Shown piece by piece: positions 25,859 to 34,597 of a stretch of DNA of 40,196 nucleotides (position 1 is its first letter; the number at the start of each line of letters is the position of its first letter). Both the position numbers and the translations under genes were made by a program. The notes beneath the pieces were generated by a model. The model saw only the letters and a program-made list of their open reading frames with translations, did no database searches and was not told where the DNA came from. This stretch comes from JAKVCB01 sp963578605 (lineage in GTDB: Bacteria > Planctomycetota > Planctomycetia > Pirellulales > Lacipirellulaceae): positions 1 to 40,196 of the forward strand of contig CAUZEA010000048.1 in the NCBI GenBank assembly GCA_963578605.1, in the 5' to 3' direction.

Positions 25859-27022
25859 TCAGATGGAGCCAAGCGATAACGTGACTTGTTCTTCGCGCCC
25901 TTGCCTGAGAATGGTGATGATGATCTCATCACCGGGTCGGAATTGCTCCACAACATCCAGGAATTCGTTTGGCGTACGGGTCGGTTGACCGTTGACGGCA
26001 AGAATATAGTCTGCGTAATCGCTATCTACCAATTCCCTCTGATAGACAAAGGGACCACGCTGCTTTTGCTGGCGGATAATTCGAAAGCCGCGGAGGCCAG
26101 CTCGATCGGCTGGCCCGCCACGGTTAACCTTTGCGATTTTGAGTCCCTGCTTGGTTGGCATCAGCGACACGATGCCGTGATCAGGTCGGATAATGCGTCC
26201 GTGCTTAATCAACTCGGGTACAATTCGCCGGATACGATTGGCGGGGATCGCAAAGCCAACCCCGGCGTTCTGGCCTGTTTTGGTGACGATGGCGATATTC
26301 ATGCCGATGACTTCGGCATTGGTATTGAGTAGTGGGCCTCCGGAGTTACCAGGGTTCATAGCCGCGTCGGTTTGGATCAATGCTTTCAGCGATCGGCGGT
26401 GACTGCTTTCTGAGGGAGTGCGGTTCAAGCTGGAAATAATACCGGTGGTCAATGTCCCGTCTAAACCGAATGGGTTTCCCAACGCGTACACCCGCTGGCC
26501 AACCCGCAATTTGTCAGAAGTGCCGAGGTTGATGGGGTAAAGTTGTGCAGCGGGTGTGTCAATTTTAAGGACGGCGATATCGGTTTCTTGATCAAATCCA
26601 ATTAGTTGGGCGGCGAAGTTGTTATCGTTGGCCAAGGTAACGTTGATTTCTTCAGCATCTTCCACAACGTGATAATTCGTGAGAATGTGGCCCTCCTTAT
26701 CGAGAACTGAACCGGACCCTGAGCCCTCGCCAGGCGTTCGCAACATGAAAAAGTGATCGTACTGGGCCATACTTGTCGTGATGTTTACGACGCTGGCGTT
26801 GGCGACTTCGTAAACCCGGATGTTCGTGAGTTCTTCGGGAGTGAAATGCTGGGTGCCCGCAGAAAGAGACAAGTTTGCGTCGTTTTTTGCTGAAGCGGGC
26901 CGTGATGTCTGGGCCTGGATAGTTGATTCGTGAGGCCATTGTAGAGGTCGGCTTATCCAAGCTGTTGTCAGGATTGCACCAATCACGACACCTGCTGCGC
27001 AGACCGAAATCTGTTGTTTCAT
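25859..27022 (-). CDS. Trypsin-like serine protease with one PDZ domain (HtrA/Deg family)
   Basis: The 387-residue product has an N-terminal membrane anchor (ISVCAAGVVIGAILTTAWIS), so it is probably a periplasm-facing DegS- or HtrA-type protease. The triad is readable: His118 in ILTNYHVVED, Asp148 in DQETDIAVLKID and Ser227 in AAMNPGNSGGPLL. GNPFGLDGTLTTGIIS and VGFAIPANRI are further family blocks. A single C-terminal PDZ (about residues 285-380) contains an unusual basic and aromatic insertion, IIRQQKQRGPFVYQRELV, before ILAVNGQPTR. The 145-base tail-to-tail gap with tsaD (25714-25858) has no clear terminator. Confidence 0.92.
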   Translation of the reverse strand: MKQQISVCAAGVVIGAILTTAWISRPLQWPHESTIQAQTSRPASAKNDANLSLSAGTQHFTPEELTNIRVYEVANASVVNITTSMAQYDHFFMLRTPGEGSGSGSVLDKEGHILTNYHVVEDAEEINVTLANDNNFAAQLIGFDQETDIAVLKIDTPAAQLYPINLGTSDKLRVGQRVYALGNPFGLDGTLTTGIISSLNRTPSESSHRRSLKALIQTDAAMNPGNSGGPLLNTNAEVIGMNIAIVTKTGQNAGVGFAIPANRIRRIVPELIKHGRIIRPDHGIVSLMPTKQGLKIAKVNRGGPADRAGLRGFRIIRQQKQRGPFVYQRELVDSDYADYILAVNGQPTRTPNEFLDVVEQFRPGDEIIITILRQGREEQVTLSLGSI

Positions 27023-27046
27023 TCTTCTTGATCCCCGTTTTTCTTA

Positions 27047-27075
27047 ATTATAGAACACCACCCGCACTGTAACTA
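27047..27075 (-). promoter_or_regulatory. Candidate promoter for the HtrA-type gene
   Basis: A perfect TATAAT (minus strand, 27052-27047) lies 24 bases before the start codon, with a poor -35 (TAGTTA, 27075-27070) 17 bases further upstream. The resulting leader would be short but includes the AAGAAG purine run before the ATG. Confidence 0.35.
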
Positions 27076-27131
27076 CCCCGGATACTTCTACGTTCGATAA
27101 CCTCAAATCGTTCACCAACAGGAATGGTAAA

Positions 27132-29087
27132 TCAACTGGTGAGCGGCCAGATTAGTGGAATCAGCACGAGTGCGATCAATGCGGTGAGCAGAGCAAGTGG
27201 TATCCCCACACGTGCATAATCGTGAGGTTGATATCCGCCGGGTCCCATCACCATCAAGTTTGTTTGGTAGCCGATGGGGGTGATAAAGCTAAGCGAGGCG
27301 GCCAGAGTCACAGCAATGATAAATGGACGTGGATCGTAGCCACCAGCCAAGGCGACACTGATGGCCACCGGAATCATGATAGCTGCCACCGCAACGTTCG
27401 TAATCGACTCAGTAAACACCATGGCGACCACGTACACGACCGCGAGTAACAGGTAGGGCTCCCAATGAGCCGGCAGGCCGAGATTACCAACTGTTGCTAC
27501 GACCCGGTTGGCTAGCCAACTGGCTGCACCACTTTGGTTTAGTGCGCTGCCAATACCAATGGCCGCCGCAATCGTAATCAAGACTTGGATATCGATAGCC
27601 GAGCGCGCTTCTGTCACGGTCAGGCAGCGTGTTACGACCATGGCGACGACTACGGCAATGGCCGAAATTGCTTGGGGTTTGTTGGCAAACAAATTACCCC
27701 AGTGGATTTCACTGCCAAACAAACTGCTGATCGTGAGCCACAAGATGAGACCGGCGAACAGTGCGCCAGCTAATATCGCCCGATCATGGCGTCGAGCTGA
27801 TGATCCTCCTACGCGGCTGACCAGGTAGAAGTCGCGATTGTGTCGATAGGCGTCGACGAATTCAGCTCGAGTTTGCAAAAGTAGGGTGTCGCCCGGTTCC
27901 AGGCGAATATTTCCCACCTTGTTGGTGAGCCGTTCACCGTTGCGATGGACCGCGACCACCGCGGCGTTGTAGCGTTGACGAAAGTTTGATTCTCGTACCG
28001 TATGGCCAATCAGAGGTGAAGTTCGTGACAAAACGGCTTCGGTCAGTTGTCGCTGCGTGCGTTGGGCAGGATGGAATTCGTAAGCCCGATCGGCAGCGGG
28101 GACCAGGCCGGGGATTCGTTCCAGGTCGGCGATGGTGGTAACCACTCCAGTAAAGATCATACGATCTTTCGATTGAATCGTATCTTGGGGCGTAACAGGT
28201 GTGATCACTTCCCCACCCCGATCGATTTCGATGAGGAACAAACCTGGTAGATTGCGCAAACCTGCCTGCTGAACGGTCGAACCGATGAGAGAGCAGCCTG
28301 GCTGGACTAACATTTCGACTAGATACTCGCGACGTCGCTCACCGAGTTGCTCGATAAGATCGATCCGATTTGGCAGCAAACGTGGTGCGATCAGCGTCAT
28401 GTAAACACAGCCCACCAAGGCAATCGGAATCCCCACCTTGGTGATTTCAAAGAAGTCCAATTCACGTACTTGCCGGGCAATCTTTGGGGTTAATTCCCCG
28501 GCCTCAACTTTTTCGGCTATTGTCTGTGCCTCACGCGCCAACTGGCCATTGCAAACCAGTGTGGTGCTGGTACCGATGAGGGTGCACACCCCTCCCAAAA
28601 TTGTGAGGTAGCTCAGTGGGATTAACAGCTTTGACGGCGAGATGCGATTTTTACGGCACCAGTCGACGACGATTGGAGTAAACATGGCAACCAAGGGCGT
28701 ATTCAAGACGAATGCCGAGACCGGCACGATCATTAACGTCAGCCTTATCAGAGCCCCGGATTCATTAGAGGCGTTGCCAAGCAGCTTGTTGCCAATCCAG
28801 TCGAGAGTACCGGTTGCGCGCAAACCTGCGGCAGCCGCAAACAGGGCTCCAATCATGATGACCGCTGGCTCGGCGAAGCCTGTTAAGGCCTGCTGAGGGG
28901 TAAGTATGCCGGTCAACGTCACGATTGCCAGGGCCGCGAGGAATAACGCGTCGATCGGAACCGAGCGACGCATGAAAAGGGCCACGAAAACCCCAAAAGT
29001 TACGCTCAGCGAAATCCAGCCGTACGGTGTGAGCTGGTCGTGGGCGGCAGCCAGGGCGGGCAGGATGGGCAGGAGCGTGAAGAGCAT
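27132..29087 (-). CDS. SLC13/DASS-type anion transporter with two RCK_C (TrkA-C) domains
   Basis: The 651-residue protein has an N-terminal half of transport helices with FAEPAVIMIGALFAAAAGL, NTPLVAMFTPIVVDW and LTILGGVCTLIGTSTTLVCN. A central soluble part has two RCK_C/TrkA-C-like segments (about residues 225-315 and 345-415; REYLVEMLVQPGCSLIGSTV, SRTSPLIGHTVRESNFRQRY, LEPGDTLLLQ). A second helix bundle follows, with TESITNVAVAAIMIPVAI and FITPIGYQTNLMVMGPGGY. This is the layout of sulfate/divalent-anion transporters of the SLC13 family. The substrate cannot be read from sequence; sulfate is a common guess. ATG 29087 opens directly into a membrane segment. The HtrA-type gene lies 109 bases downstream and has its own -10. 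Confidence 0.88.
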   Translation of the reverse strand: MLFTLLPILPALAAAHDQLTPYGWISLSVTFGVFVALFMRRSVPIDALFLAALAIVTLTGILTPQQALTGFAEPAVIMIGALFAAAAGLRATGTLDWIGNKLLGNASNESGALIRLTLMIVPVSAFVLNTPLVAMFTPIVVDWCRKNRISPSKLLIPLSYLTILGGVCTLIGTSTTLVCNGQLAREAQTIAEKVEAGELTPKIARQVRELDFFEITKVGIPIALVGCVYMTLIAPRLLPNRIDLIEQLGERRREYLVEMLVQPGCSLIGSTVQQAGLRNLPGLFLIEIDRGGEVITPVTPQDTIQSKDRMIFTGVVTTIADLERIPGLVPAADRAYEFHPAQRTQRQLTEAVLSRTSPLIGHTVRESNFRQRYNAAVVAVHRNGERLTNKVGNIRLEPGDTLLLQTRAEFVDAYRHNRDFYLVSRVGGSSARRHDRAILAGALFAGLILWLTISSLFGSEIHWGNLFANKPQAISAIAVVVAMVVTRCLTVTEARSAIDIQVLITIAAAIGIGSALNQSGAASWLANRVVATVGNLGLPAHWEPYLLLAVVYVVAMVFTESITNVAVAAIMIPVAISVALAGGYDPRPFIIAVTLAASLSFITPIGYQTNLMVMGPGGYQPHDYARVGIPLALLTALIALVLIPLIWPLTS

Positions 29088-29549
29088 AAGGAGGTTGTCG
29101 ATAAGGTGTCACGCGTTGCGAGAGGCTGCTTGGAGTGAATCAGACGCCGACCACCCGGCATCCACAAAGGTATGACTGTAAAACAATCAGCTCATTCTGT
29201 TTACAGCGGTTGTGAGGCGTGGTCCACTGATAGCGGCAGGACTTCCTCGGAGAGTGGGCCCCTCCGTCGGGCATTTTTGGCATAAGGTTTAGAGTCGGGC
29301 AATAAATGGCAAATGGATCTCCGAATCGTCCGGCAGATCGGTGGGCCTAAAAGGCCCAAAAAGGTCGGTGGGCGCAATTAAGGACTGCCACCCAGACCAA
29401 GTATGGGTGGAAATCTAGTAGCGTTCTTGTTCCAGACAGAATAAAATAGACATATCTGGCAATCTATGACAACACCAGAGGCATTCAGTGGCCCCGCGCT
29501 CGGAATACGCGGCGGCCAGCAGAAACGTACTCACCCGGAGTTCCCCCCT
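29088..29549 (+). other. 462-base divergent gap between the transporter and the VWA gene
   Basis: No gene is seen. The gap has two small perfect hairpins: GGGCCT-AAA-AGGCCC at 29343-29357 and CCACCC...GGGTGG at 29388-29410. A repeated TCGGTGGGC flanks the first. Neither is followed by a T run on the strand needed for termination, so they could be leader structure for the VWA transcript. No promoter stands out. Confidence 0.35.
29537..29540 (+). promoter_or_regulatory. Ribosome binding site deciding the VWA protein start
   Basis: GGAG lies nine bases before ATG 29550, and a signal peptide begins right after that ATG. The in-frame ATG at 29466 would put 28 unrelated residues before the signal. 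Confidence 0.5.
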
Positions 29550-32500
29550 ATGTTTGGTCTTCGCAAAGATCACATCGCTTGTACTGCAGCCCTTATCATT
29601 TCCGTTGCGTTTGGGCAGATCGCTGTTGATGCGGCCCCCACGGCGCCCCTGCAGATGTACGAGCAGGGCGAAGGTCAGTCCTTTTTTGCAATCAGTTTGA
29701 GTCCCGACGGAGTGCCGATGGTCAGCCCGCCGGGAGAAGTCGTACTCCTGGTCGATACGTCGGCCAGTCAGGCGGGAGTCTACCGAGAAACGGCTCTGGC
29801 TGCGTTGGAGACTTGCCTCGGCAAACTCCGCCCGTCTGCGCGAGTGAAGGTGGTCGCGGTTGATCTTGATGCCCGCCTGGCCAGTAAAGGCTTCATTGCA
29901 CCACAAGGCACAGATGCTGCTGCCGCCGTTAACGCGATCCGTGAGATTCCGCCTTTGGGATCGACAGACTTCGAACATGTTTTGCGCGAAACGCTGTCGA
30001 TGTTTGATCACGATTCGGCGACTACACAGTCGGTGGTTTACATTGGCGATGGCCTCAGCCGCGCCAATCTGCTGGGGACTGGAACATTCAAAGAGATCGT
30101 TGACAAGTTGGTCGCTGCCCGGATTTCTGTCAGCAGTTATGCGATTGGCCCCAGACTGGATGCCCAATTTCTGGCTGCGCTGGCCAATCAAACTGGCGGA
30201 AATCTGTATGTCGACGACGGGATGGTGGCGGCTGACGAACAACAAGGAGTGACCGCCGAACGTGCCGCTCAGGAGAATCATCGCCGCGGCAATGTAGTGG
30301 GTGCCATGCTGGCTGGTTGGGTCGAGGCGACCGTTGTCTGGCCTGAGAAAGTTACCTGGCCGGCCGAACTTGGCAAGGTCTATCCTGCCAAAGTTCCGCC
30401 CCTCCGGACTGATCGCGATACGATTGTCGTTGGTTCCAGTGAACATGACGCCAGTCTGGCAGGCGACGTGCAGCTGACGGCTGAGGTAGCGGGTCAACTC
30501 CAAAACTTCAACTGGACCCTGCAGCCACGGGAATTTGGCGATGATCGTGCGTTCCTGGCACAAGTCGTCGAAATGGCTGAGCAAGATGGTGGCGTGACCC
30601 TGCCCACCCTTGGCACCGCCGGGTTGCTGGAGACCGGACGCTTGTTTCGACTTCAGCTTGACGGTTTAACCCGCCTTGCTGAGCGGGCCATCGCGACAGG
30701 GGATATGACAGCTGCCAGGCTCCTCTCTCAGGCAGTGTTGCAAAAAGATCCGCGGAATCTCCAGGCCCAGACAGTCCAGCGTGTCGTCAACCGAAAACAT
30801 GACGAGGCGACTTCAGCCCAGCCTGTGTCCCATACCCCAGCTGCGCCTGCTGGAGCCAGTCATCCTGCCGAGGACACCGACCTGAGTCTGGTGCGTCTGG
30901 CTCAGGCGGACCTTGCCGGAGAGGCTTTGCCAAATAGCGAAGACCGGCCGAACGATGTTTTGGTGCCAGCCGACGGAGCATTGATTGATCGCTTTGTTGA
31001 AGAAGGCATTTTCCTCGACGAAGTAGCTCAGCAAAAGCAAGTTTTTGCCCAGATGTTACGTCGGGAAGTACAGAATACGATCACCGATGCCCACAAGGTG
31101 ATGGCTGACAACCCGGCACTGGCCAATCAGGACCTCAAATTAGCTTTGCAAAATGTTGAGCGGGCTCCCGAACTTGAGGCGGATGTGCGGGCTCAACTGG
31201 TCGACAAGTTGCAGACGAGCCTTCGTCAAGTCCAGCGGGCTGCCTCAGAAAAGGATGAACGGGATCGCGCTCAAGAAGTACAAATTGCTGCCGACCGGGA
31301 ACGTCGGTTGCTCATGGACCGTTTAGCCCGAGATCGCGAAAAAGTAAAACAACTCGTCGACCGTCTCAATGCATTGCTTGATGAGCGACGTTACGTCGAG
31401 GCAGAAGAAGTTGCAGACGTTACCGAAGAGTTTGACCCAGGTGGAGTGATGCCCCGCATGGCCATTGTCTCAGGCCGGTTTCAGCGAAATCATTACCTTC
31501 AGCAAGTCGTACGTGCGGCCAGGTGGAGAAACTGGTGGGACGCTCTTTATACCGTGGAACTCGCCAGTATTCCGTTCCCGGATGACCCACCGATTGTTTA
31601 TCCCGATCCTGAAGTATGGGAGGAGTTGACGATTCGGCGGAAAAAATATGCCGCCGTTGATTTGAGTGCCCGAGGTGGCTCGGAGGAACGAATTGAAAAC
31701 GCATTAAGGGAACCACTGACGAGCGCTGGGTTGGAGTTTCTCAATACGCCACTCGAAGAAGCCATCCAATTCTTGCGGGACGAATACGAGATTCCCATTC
31801 ACCTTGATACACAGGCTCTTGAAGATGTCGGGATCGGTACCGATGAGCCGATCCAGATTAACGTCCGCAGTATTTCCTTGCGTTCGGGGTTGCGTTTGAT
31901 GCTGAGTCAACTCGATCTCACGTACATCATCAAGGACGAGGTGATGTTGATCACCACGCCTGAAGAGGCCGAGACGCAACTCACCGTCAAAGTTTATCCC
32001 GTTGCCGATCTCGTGTTGCCCATAATGAGCATGGGTGGCATGGGCGGCGGCATGGGCGGCGGCATGGGTGGTGGCATGGGTGGTGGCATGGGTGGTGGCA
32101 TGGGTGGCGGCATGGGTGGTGGTATGGGTGGCGGTATGGGCGGTGGCGGTGGCGGTGGCTTCTTTAGTGTGCCCGAAAAAGAACGGCCGTCCTCTCCTCC
32201 AGAAGTAGTGCCCGAAGAAGCAGCTTTGCCCGCGGAGCAACCGCCGGCCACAGCGAAGATCGAAATTGATCTGTCTCAAACTCCAGAGGCATTCTGGAAC
32301 GCTTATTTTGCCGGTGTGCCCCGCGATCCAGCCGTGGTTCGTCAGGCAGTCCGTGACCTGATGGGAGCCAGTCGCCCAGAGCAGGTGACTGCATTAATTC
32401 AGGCCGCGCTCCGTGCGGGGGTACCGCAGCCCTGGATGTATGAGTCTCTGGGCATTGCGATGGAGTTGGCCGGACAGTCCAAAAAGGAGATCGAACGGGC

Positions 32501-33611
32501 CATCATGTCGGCCGCTGATTTCAGCACGAGTGCGACCGAGTTGTTGTACATTGCCCAATATTTGTCTCGAGTTGGATTTGATCAGCGGGCACTTGGACTC
32601 TATCAGCAAGTCGTCAGGATGGACGCGATGTGCCAGGAGGCCTACCTGCTGGGTTTGCGGGCAGCTCAACGAAGCGACAATATCGAAGGGATTCAGTGGG
32701 CAACCGTTGGGATTCTCAGTCAGGCCTGGCCCAAGGAACAATCTGCTGCACCGAAAGTGGCATACCGGGTTGCCAACGCAACTCTGGAGCAACTTGGCAA
32801 AGAGGGACGGACCGAAGAACGTGAGGACTACCAGGGTCGGCTCCAAGCCGCCTTTGCCCGCGACTGCATCGTACGTATTTCCTGGACGGGTGATGCGGAT
32901 GTTGATTTGTTTGTGGAAGAACCTGCCGGAGCCATCTGCTCCTCAATCACACCCCGCACCACGGGGGGGGGATTGATGCTTGGCGACGGAACTGCCGACC
33001 AACAAGACGGGCCTGATGCGGGTTTTGTCGAAACTTATATTTGTCCTCGAGGTTTTGCCGGAACCTACCGGGCCAGGGTCCATTGCGTTTGGGGTGAAGT
33101 GGCGGCCGGAAAGGTGACGGTTGAAATTTTGACCAATTTTGGGACCGATCAATTTCAACGCCAGCAACAGCAGGTCGATCTTGGGAAGAATGATGCGGTC
33201 GTCATCTTCGATTTGGAAAATGGCCACCGCAAGAAACCCCTTGAAGCTGAAAAGCTGGCAAGAGCCGTTCGGCGGCAGCAGCAGATTGGCCATGCCATAC
33301 TCGCCCAGCAAATCGACAGTATTTCGGATCGTAGTATCATTCCATTGCGTCCAGAGGCAGCTCGCCGTCGCCGCCTTGCATTGGGGCAAGGCGCCGTTGG
33401 TTACCAACCGGTGATCATTACCCTCCCGGAAGGGACCACTTTCTCGGCTACCGGCGTCGTCTCGGCCGATCGAAGGTACGTACGCGTCTCACCGATTCCA
33501 TTCTTTTCCACCATTCGCGAAGTTCAGACGTTTACCTATGCGGGTCGAGCCCAGCAGGTTGGGGGTGGTGACGATGGTGGCGATGGCGGCGATGATGGCG
33601 ACGGTGGATGA
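29550..33611 (+). CDS. Secreted multi-domain protein: VWA, coiled coil, secretin-N-like domain, Met-Gly repeats, TPR-like region, DUF2135-like domain
   Basis: From ATG 29550 the product is 1,353 residues. A signal peptide (ACTAALIISVAFGQIAVDA) precedes a von Willebrand A domain (about 62-225) with the MIDAS motif DTSAS at 69-73 and the later GSTDF and YIGDG positions. A long helical region and an Arg/Glu-rich coiled coil (about 568-625) follow. A secretin-N/STN-like segment (about 725-820) has LEEAIQFLRDEYEIPIHLD and LRSGLRLMLSQLDLTYIIKD. Then come MGGG repeats (828 on), TPR-like helices (about 905-1085), a DUF2135-like beta domain (about 1105-1225; WTGDADVDLFVEEP) and a Gly/Asp tail. Export and metal-dependent adhesion or assembly are inferred. 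I know of no assigned function for this architecture. Confidence 0.8.
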   Translation: MFGLRKDHIACTAALIISVAFGQIAVDAAPTAPLQMYEQGEGQSFFAISLSPDGVPMVSPPGEVVLLVDTSASQAGVYRETALAALETCLGKLRPSARVKVVAVDLDARLASKGFIAPQGTDAAAAVNAIREIPPLGSTDFEHVLRETLSMFDHDSATTQSVVYIGDGLSRANLLGTGTFKEIVDKLVAARISVSSYAIGPRLDAQFLAALANQTGGNLYVDDGMVAADEQQGVTAERAAQENHRRGNVVGAMLAGWVEATVVWPEKVTWPAELGKVYPAKVPPLRTDRDTIVVGSSEHDASLAGDVQLTAEVAGQLQNFNWTLQPREFGDDRAFLAQVVEMAEQDGGVTLPTLGTAGLLETGRLFRLQLDGLTRLAERAIATGDMTAARLLSQAVLQKDPRNLQAQTVQRVVNRKHDEATSAQPVSHTPAAPAGASHPAEDTDLSLVRLAQADLAGEALPNSEDRPNDVLVPADGALIDRFVEEGIFLDEVAQQKQVFAQMLRREVQNTITDAHKVMADNPALANQDLKLALQNVERAPELEADVRAQLVDKLQTSLRQVQRAASEKDERDRAQEVQIAADRERRLLMDRLARDREKVKQLVDRLNALLDERRYVEAEEVADVTEEFDPGGVMPRMAIVSGRFQRNHYLQQVVRAARWRNWWDALYTVELASIPFPDDPPIVYPDPEVWEELTIRRKKYAAVDLSARGGSEERIENALREPLTSAGLEFLNTPLEEAIQFLRDEYEIPIHLDTQALEDVGIGTDEPIQINVRSISLRSGLRLMLSQLDLTYIIKDEVMLITTPEEAETQLTVKVYPVADLVLPIMSMGGMGGGMGGGMGGGMGGGMGGGMGGGMGGGMGGGMGGGGGGGFFSVPEKERPSSPPEVVPEEAALPAEQPPATAKIEIDLSQTPEAFWNAYFAGVPRDPAVVRQAVRDLMGASRPEQVTALIQAALRAGVPQPWMYESLGIAMELAGQSKKEIERAIMSAADFSTSATELLYIAQYLSRVGFDQRALGLYQQVVRMDAMCQEAYLLGLRAAQRSDNIEGIQWATVGILSQAWPKEQSAAPKVAYRVANATLEQLGKEGRTEEREDYQGRLQAAFARDCIVRISWTGDADVDLFVEEPAGAICSSITPRTTGGGLMLGDGTADQQDGPDAGFVETYICPRGFAGTYRARVHCVWGEVAAGKVTVEILTNFGTDQFQRQQQQVDLGKNDAVVIFDLENGHRKKPLEAEKLARAVRRQQQIGHAILAQQIDSISDRSIIPLRPEAARRRRLALGQGAVGYQPVIITLPEGTTFSATGVVSADRRYVRVSPIPFFSTIREVQTFTYAGRAQQVGGGDDGGDGGDDGDGG
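32031..32159 (+). repeat. In-gene 12-base tandem repeat encoding Met-Gly-Gly-Gly
   Basis: After an MGG unit at 32031, eight 12-base units (ATG plus three Gly codons) run from 32040 to 32135. They end in an MGGGGGGG block at 32136-32159. Gly codons alternate GGT and GGC, so the DNA repeat is slightly degenerate while the peptide is perfect. Confidence 0.9.
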
Positions 33612-33721
33612 CCGAGAGGCTCCTGTGGATCGAGTCATCCAGGCTGTTTGACCCTTCCTTGATGCACGTCGGAGGGAACCGGTTTGAGGTGTGTCGCCAG
33701 AGTTGACCAGTTGGCAATAAC

Positions 33722-34450
33722 TCAGCTCGCCCAGGGCCACGCGTGGCCCAAAGCTTTGTGTTGGGCTTCGATCAACGCTTTGATGCCACCTCGGGCAAGC
33801 GCTAACATTTCGGTGAGTTCTGCATCGCTGAAGGTTGCTTCCTCCCCGGTACCTTGGATTTCAACGAATTGCCCCGACCCGGTCATCACCACGTTCATAT
33901 CGACCGTCGCTGCGCAGTCTTCTCGATAGTCGAGGTCGAGCAGTGGTTGCCCGTCCACAATTCCCACGCTCACGGCCGCGATGCTTTGCCGCAAGCAGAA
34001 GCCGGTGTCAGAACCGCTGGCTCGAAGAGCATCGACCATCGCAATCATCCCCCCAGTAATACGGAGCGTTCGCGTACCACCATCGGCTTCAAGCACGTCG
34101 CAATCGACGATTGCGGTTCGCTCCCCAAGCTTTGACAGATCGGCTATGGCACGCAGACTGCGACCGATCAGGCGTTGGATTTCGGTTGTCCGACCGTCGG
34201 TTTTCGTGCCACGGTCACGACGTTTCCGTGGACGTGTGCTTCCTGGAAGCATGTTGTACTCAGCGGTAATCCAGCCCCCGAGAGAATCTTCAAACCAGGG
34301 GGGCACCGAGTTTTCTATGCTGGCTGTGCAGAGAATGGTTGTTTTTCCTGCTTGGGCCAGCACGCTTCCCTGGGCAGCGCTCGAGAAGTCACATTGAAAT
34401 CGAATTGGTCGTAGTTGGTTGGCCACGCGGCCATCGTGACGGTTCGACAT
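33722..34450 (-). CDS. rph: Ribonuclease PH
   Basis: RNase PH is a phosphorolytic 3'-exoribonuclease that trims tRNA 3' ends. The 242-residue protein has NRHDGRVANQLRPI at the N-terminus, then GKTTILCTASIENSVPPW, GGWITAEYNMLPGSTRPRKRR and GRTTEIQRLIGRSLRAIADL. The active-site block follows as DCDVLEADGGTRTLRITGG, then LDLDYREDCAATVDMNVVMTGSG and a C-terminal LARGGIKALI. Length is normal. ATG 34450 has no Shine-Dalgarno match. It is downstream of argF on the same strand with a 147-base gap and is convergent with the VWA gene. Confidence 0.95.
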   Translation of the reverse strand: MSNRHDGRVANQLRPIRFQCDFSSAAQGSVLAQAGKTTILCTASIENSVPPWFEDSLGGWITAEYNMLPGSTRPRKRRDRGTKTDGRTTEIQRLIGRSLRAIADLSKLGERTAIVDCDVLEADGGTRTLRITGGMIAMVDALRASGSDTGFCLRQSIAAVSVGIVDGQPLLDLDYREDCAATVDMNVVMTGSGQFVEIQGTGEEATFSDAELTEMLALARGGIKALIEAQHKALGHAWPWAS

Positions 34451-34597
34451 GGAGGCATCGATGGTACAAAAGGGTGGCGGAACGGATCATTCCATCTTGC
34501 CACGTTGGCCGGTACAGGGACGTTTAGTTGGTCGGTCCAGGTTGATCTCAGGGCGTAACAGCTGTTGGCAACCCAACGAGGTATGGGGTGTATCAGA

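Noticed and set aside
29084..29095. AAGGAGG on the plus strand just upstream of the minus-strand transporter start, and a similar GGAGG by rph
   Set aside because: They read as anti-Shine-Dalgarno on the coding strand and have no plus-strand start nearby; treated as chance.
31994..32251. Minus-strand frame coding for long Pro-Met repeats
   Set aside because: It is the antisense shadow of the Met-Gly-Gly-Gly repeat; the plus-strand gene has clear domains on both sides.
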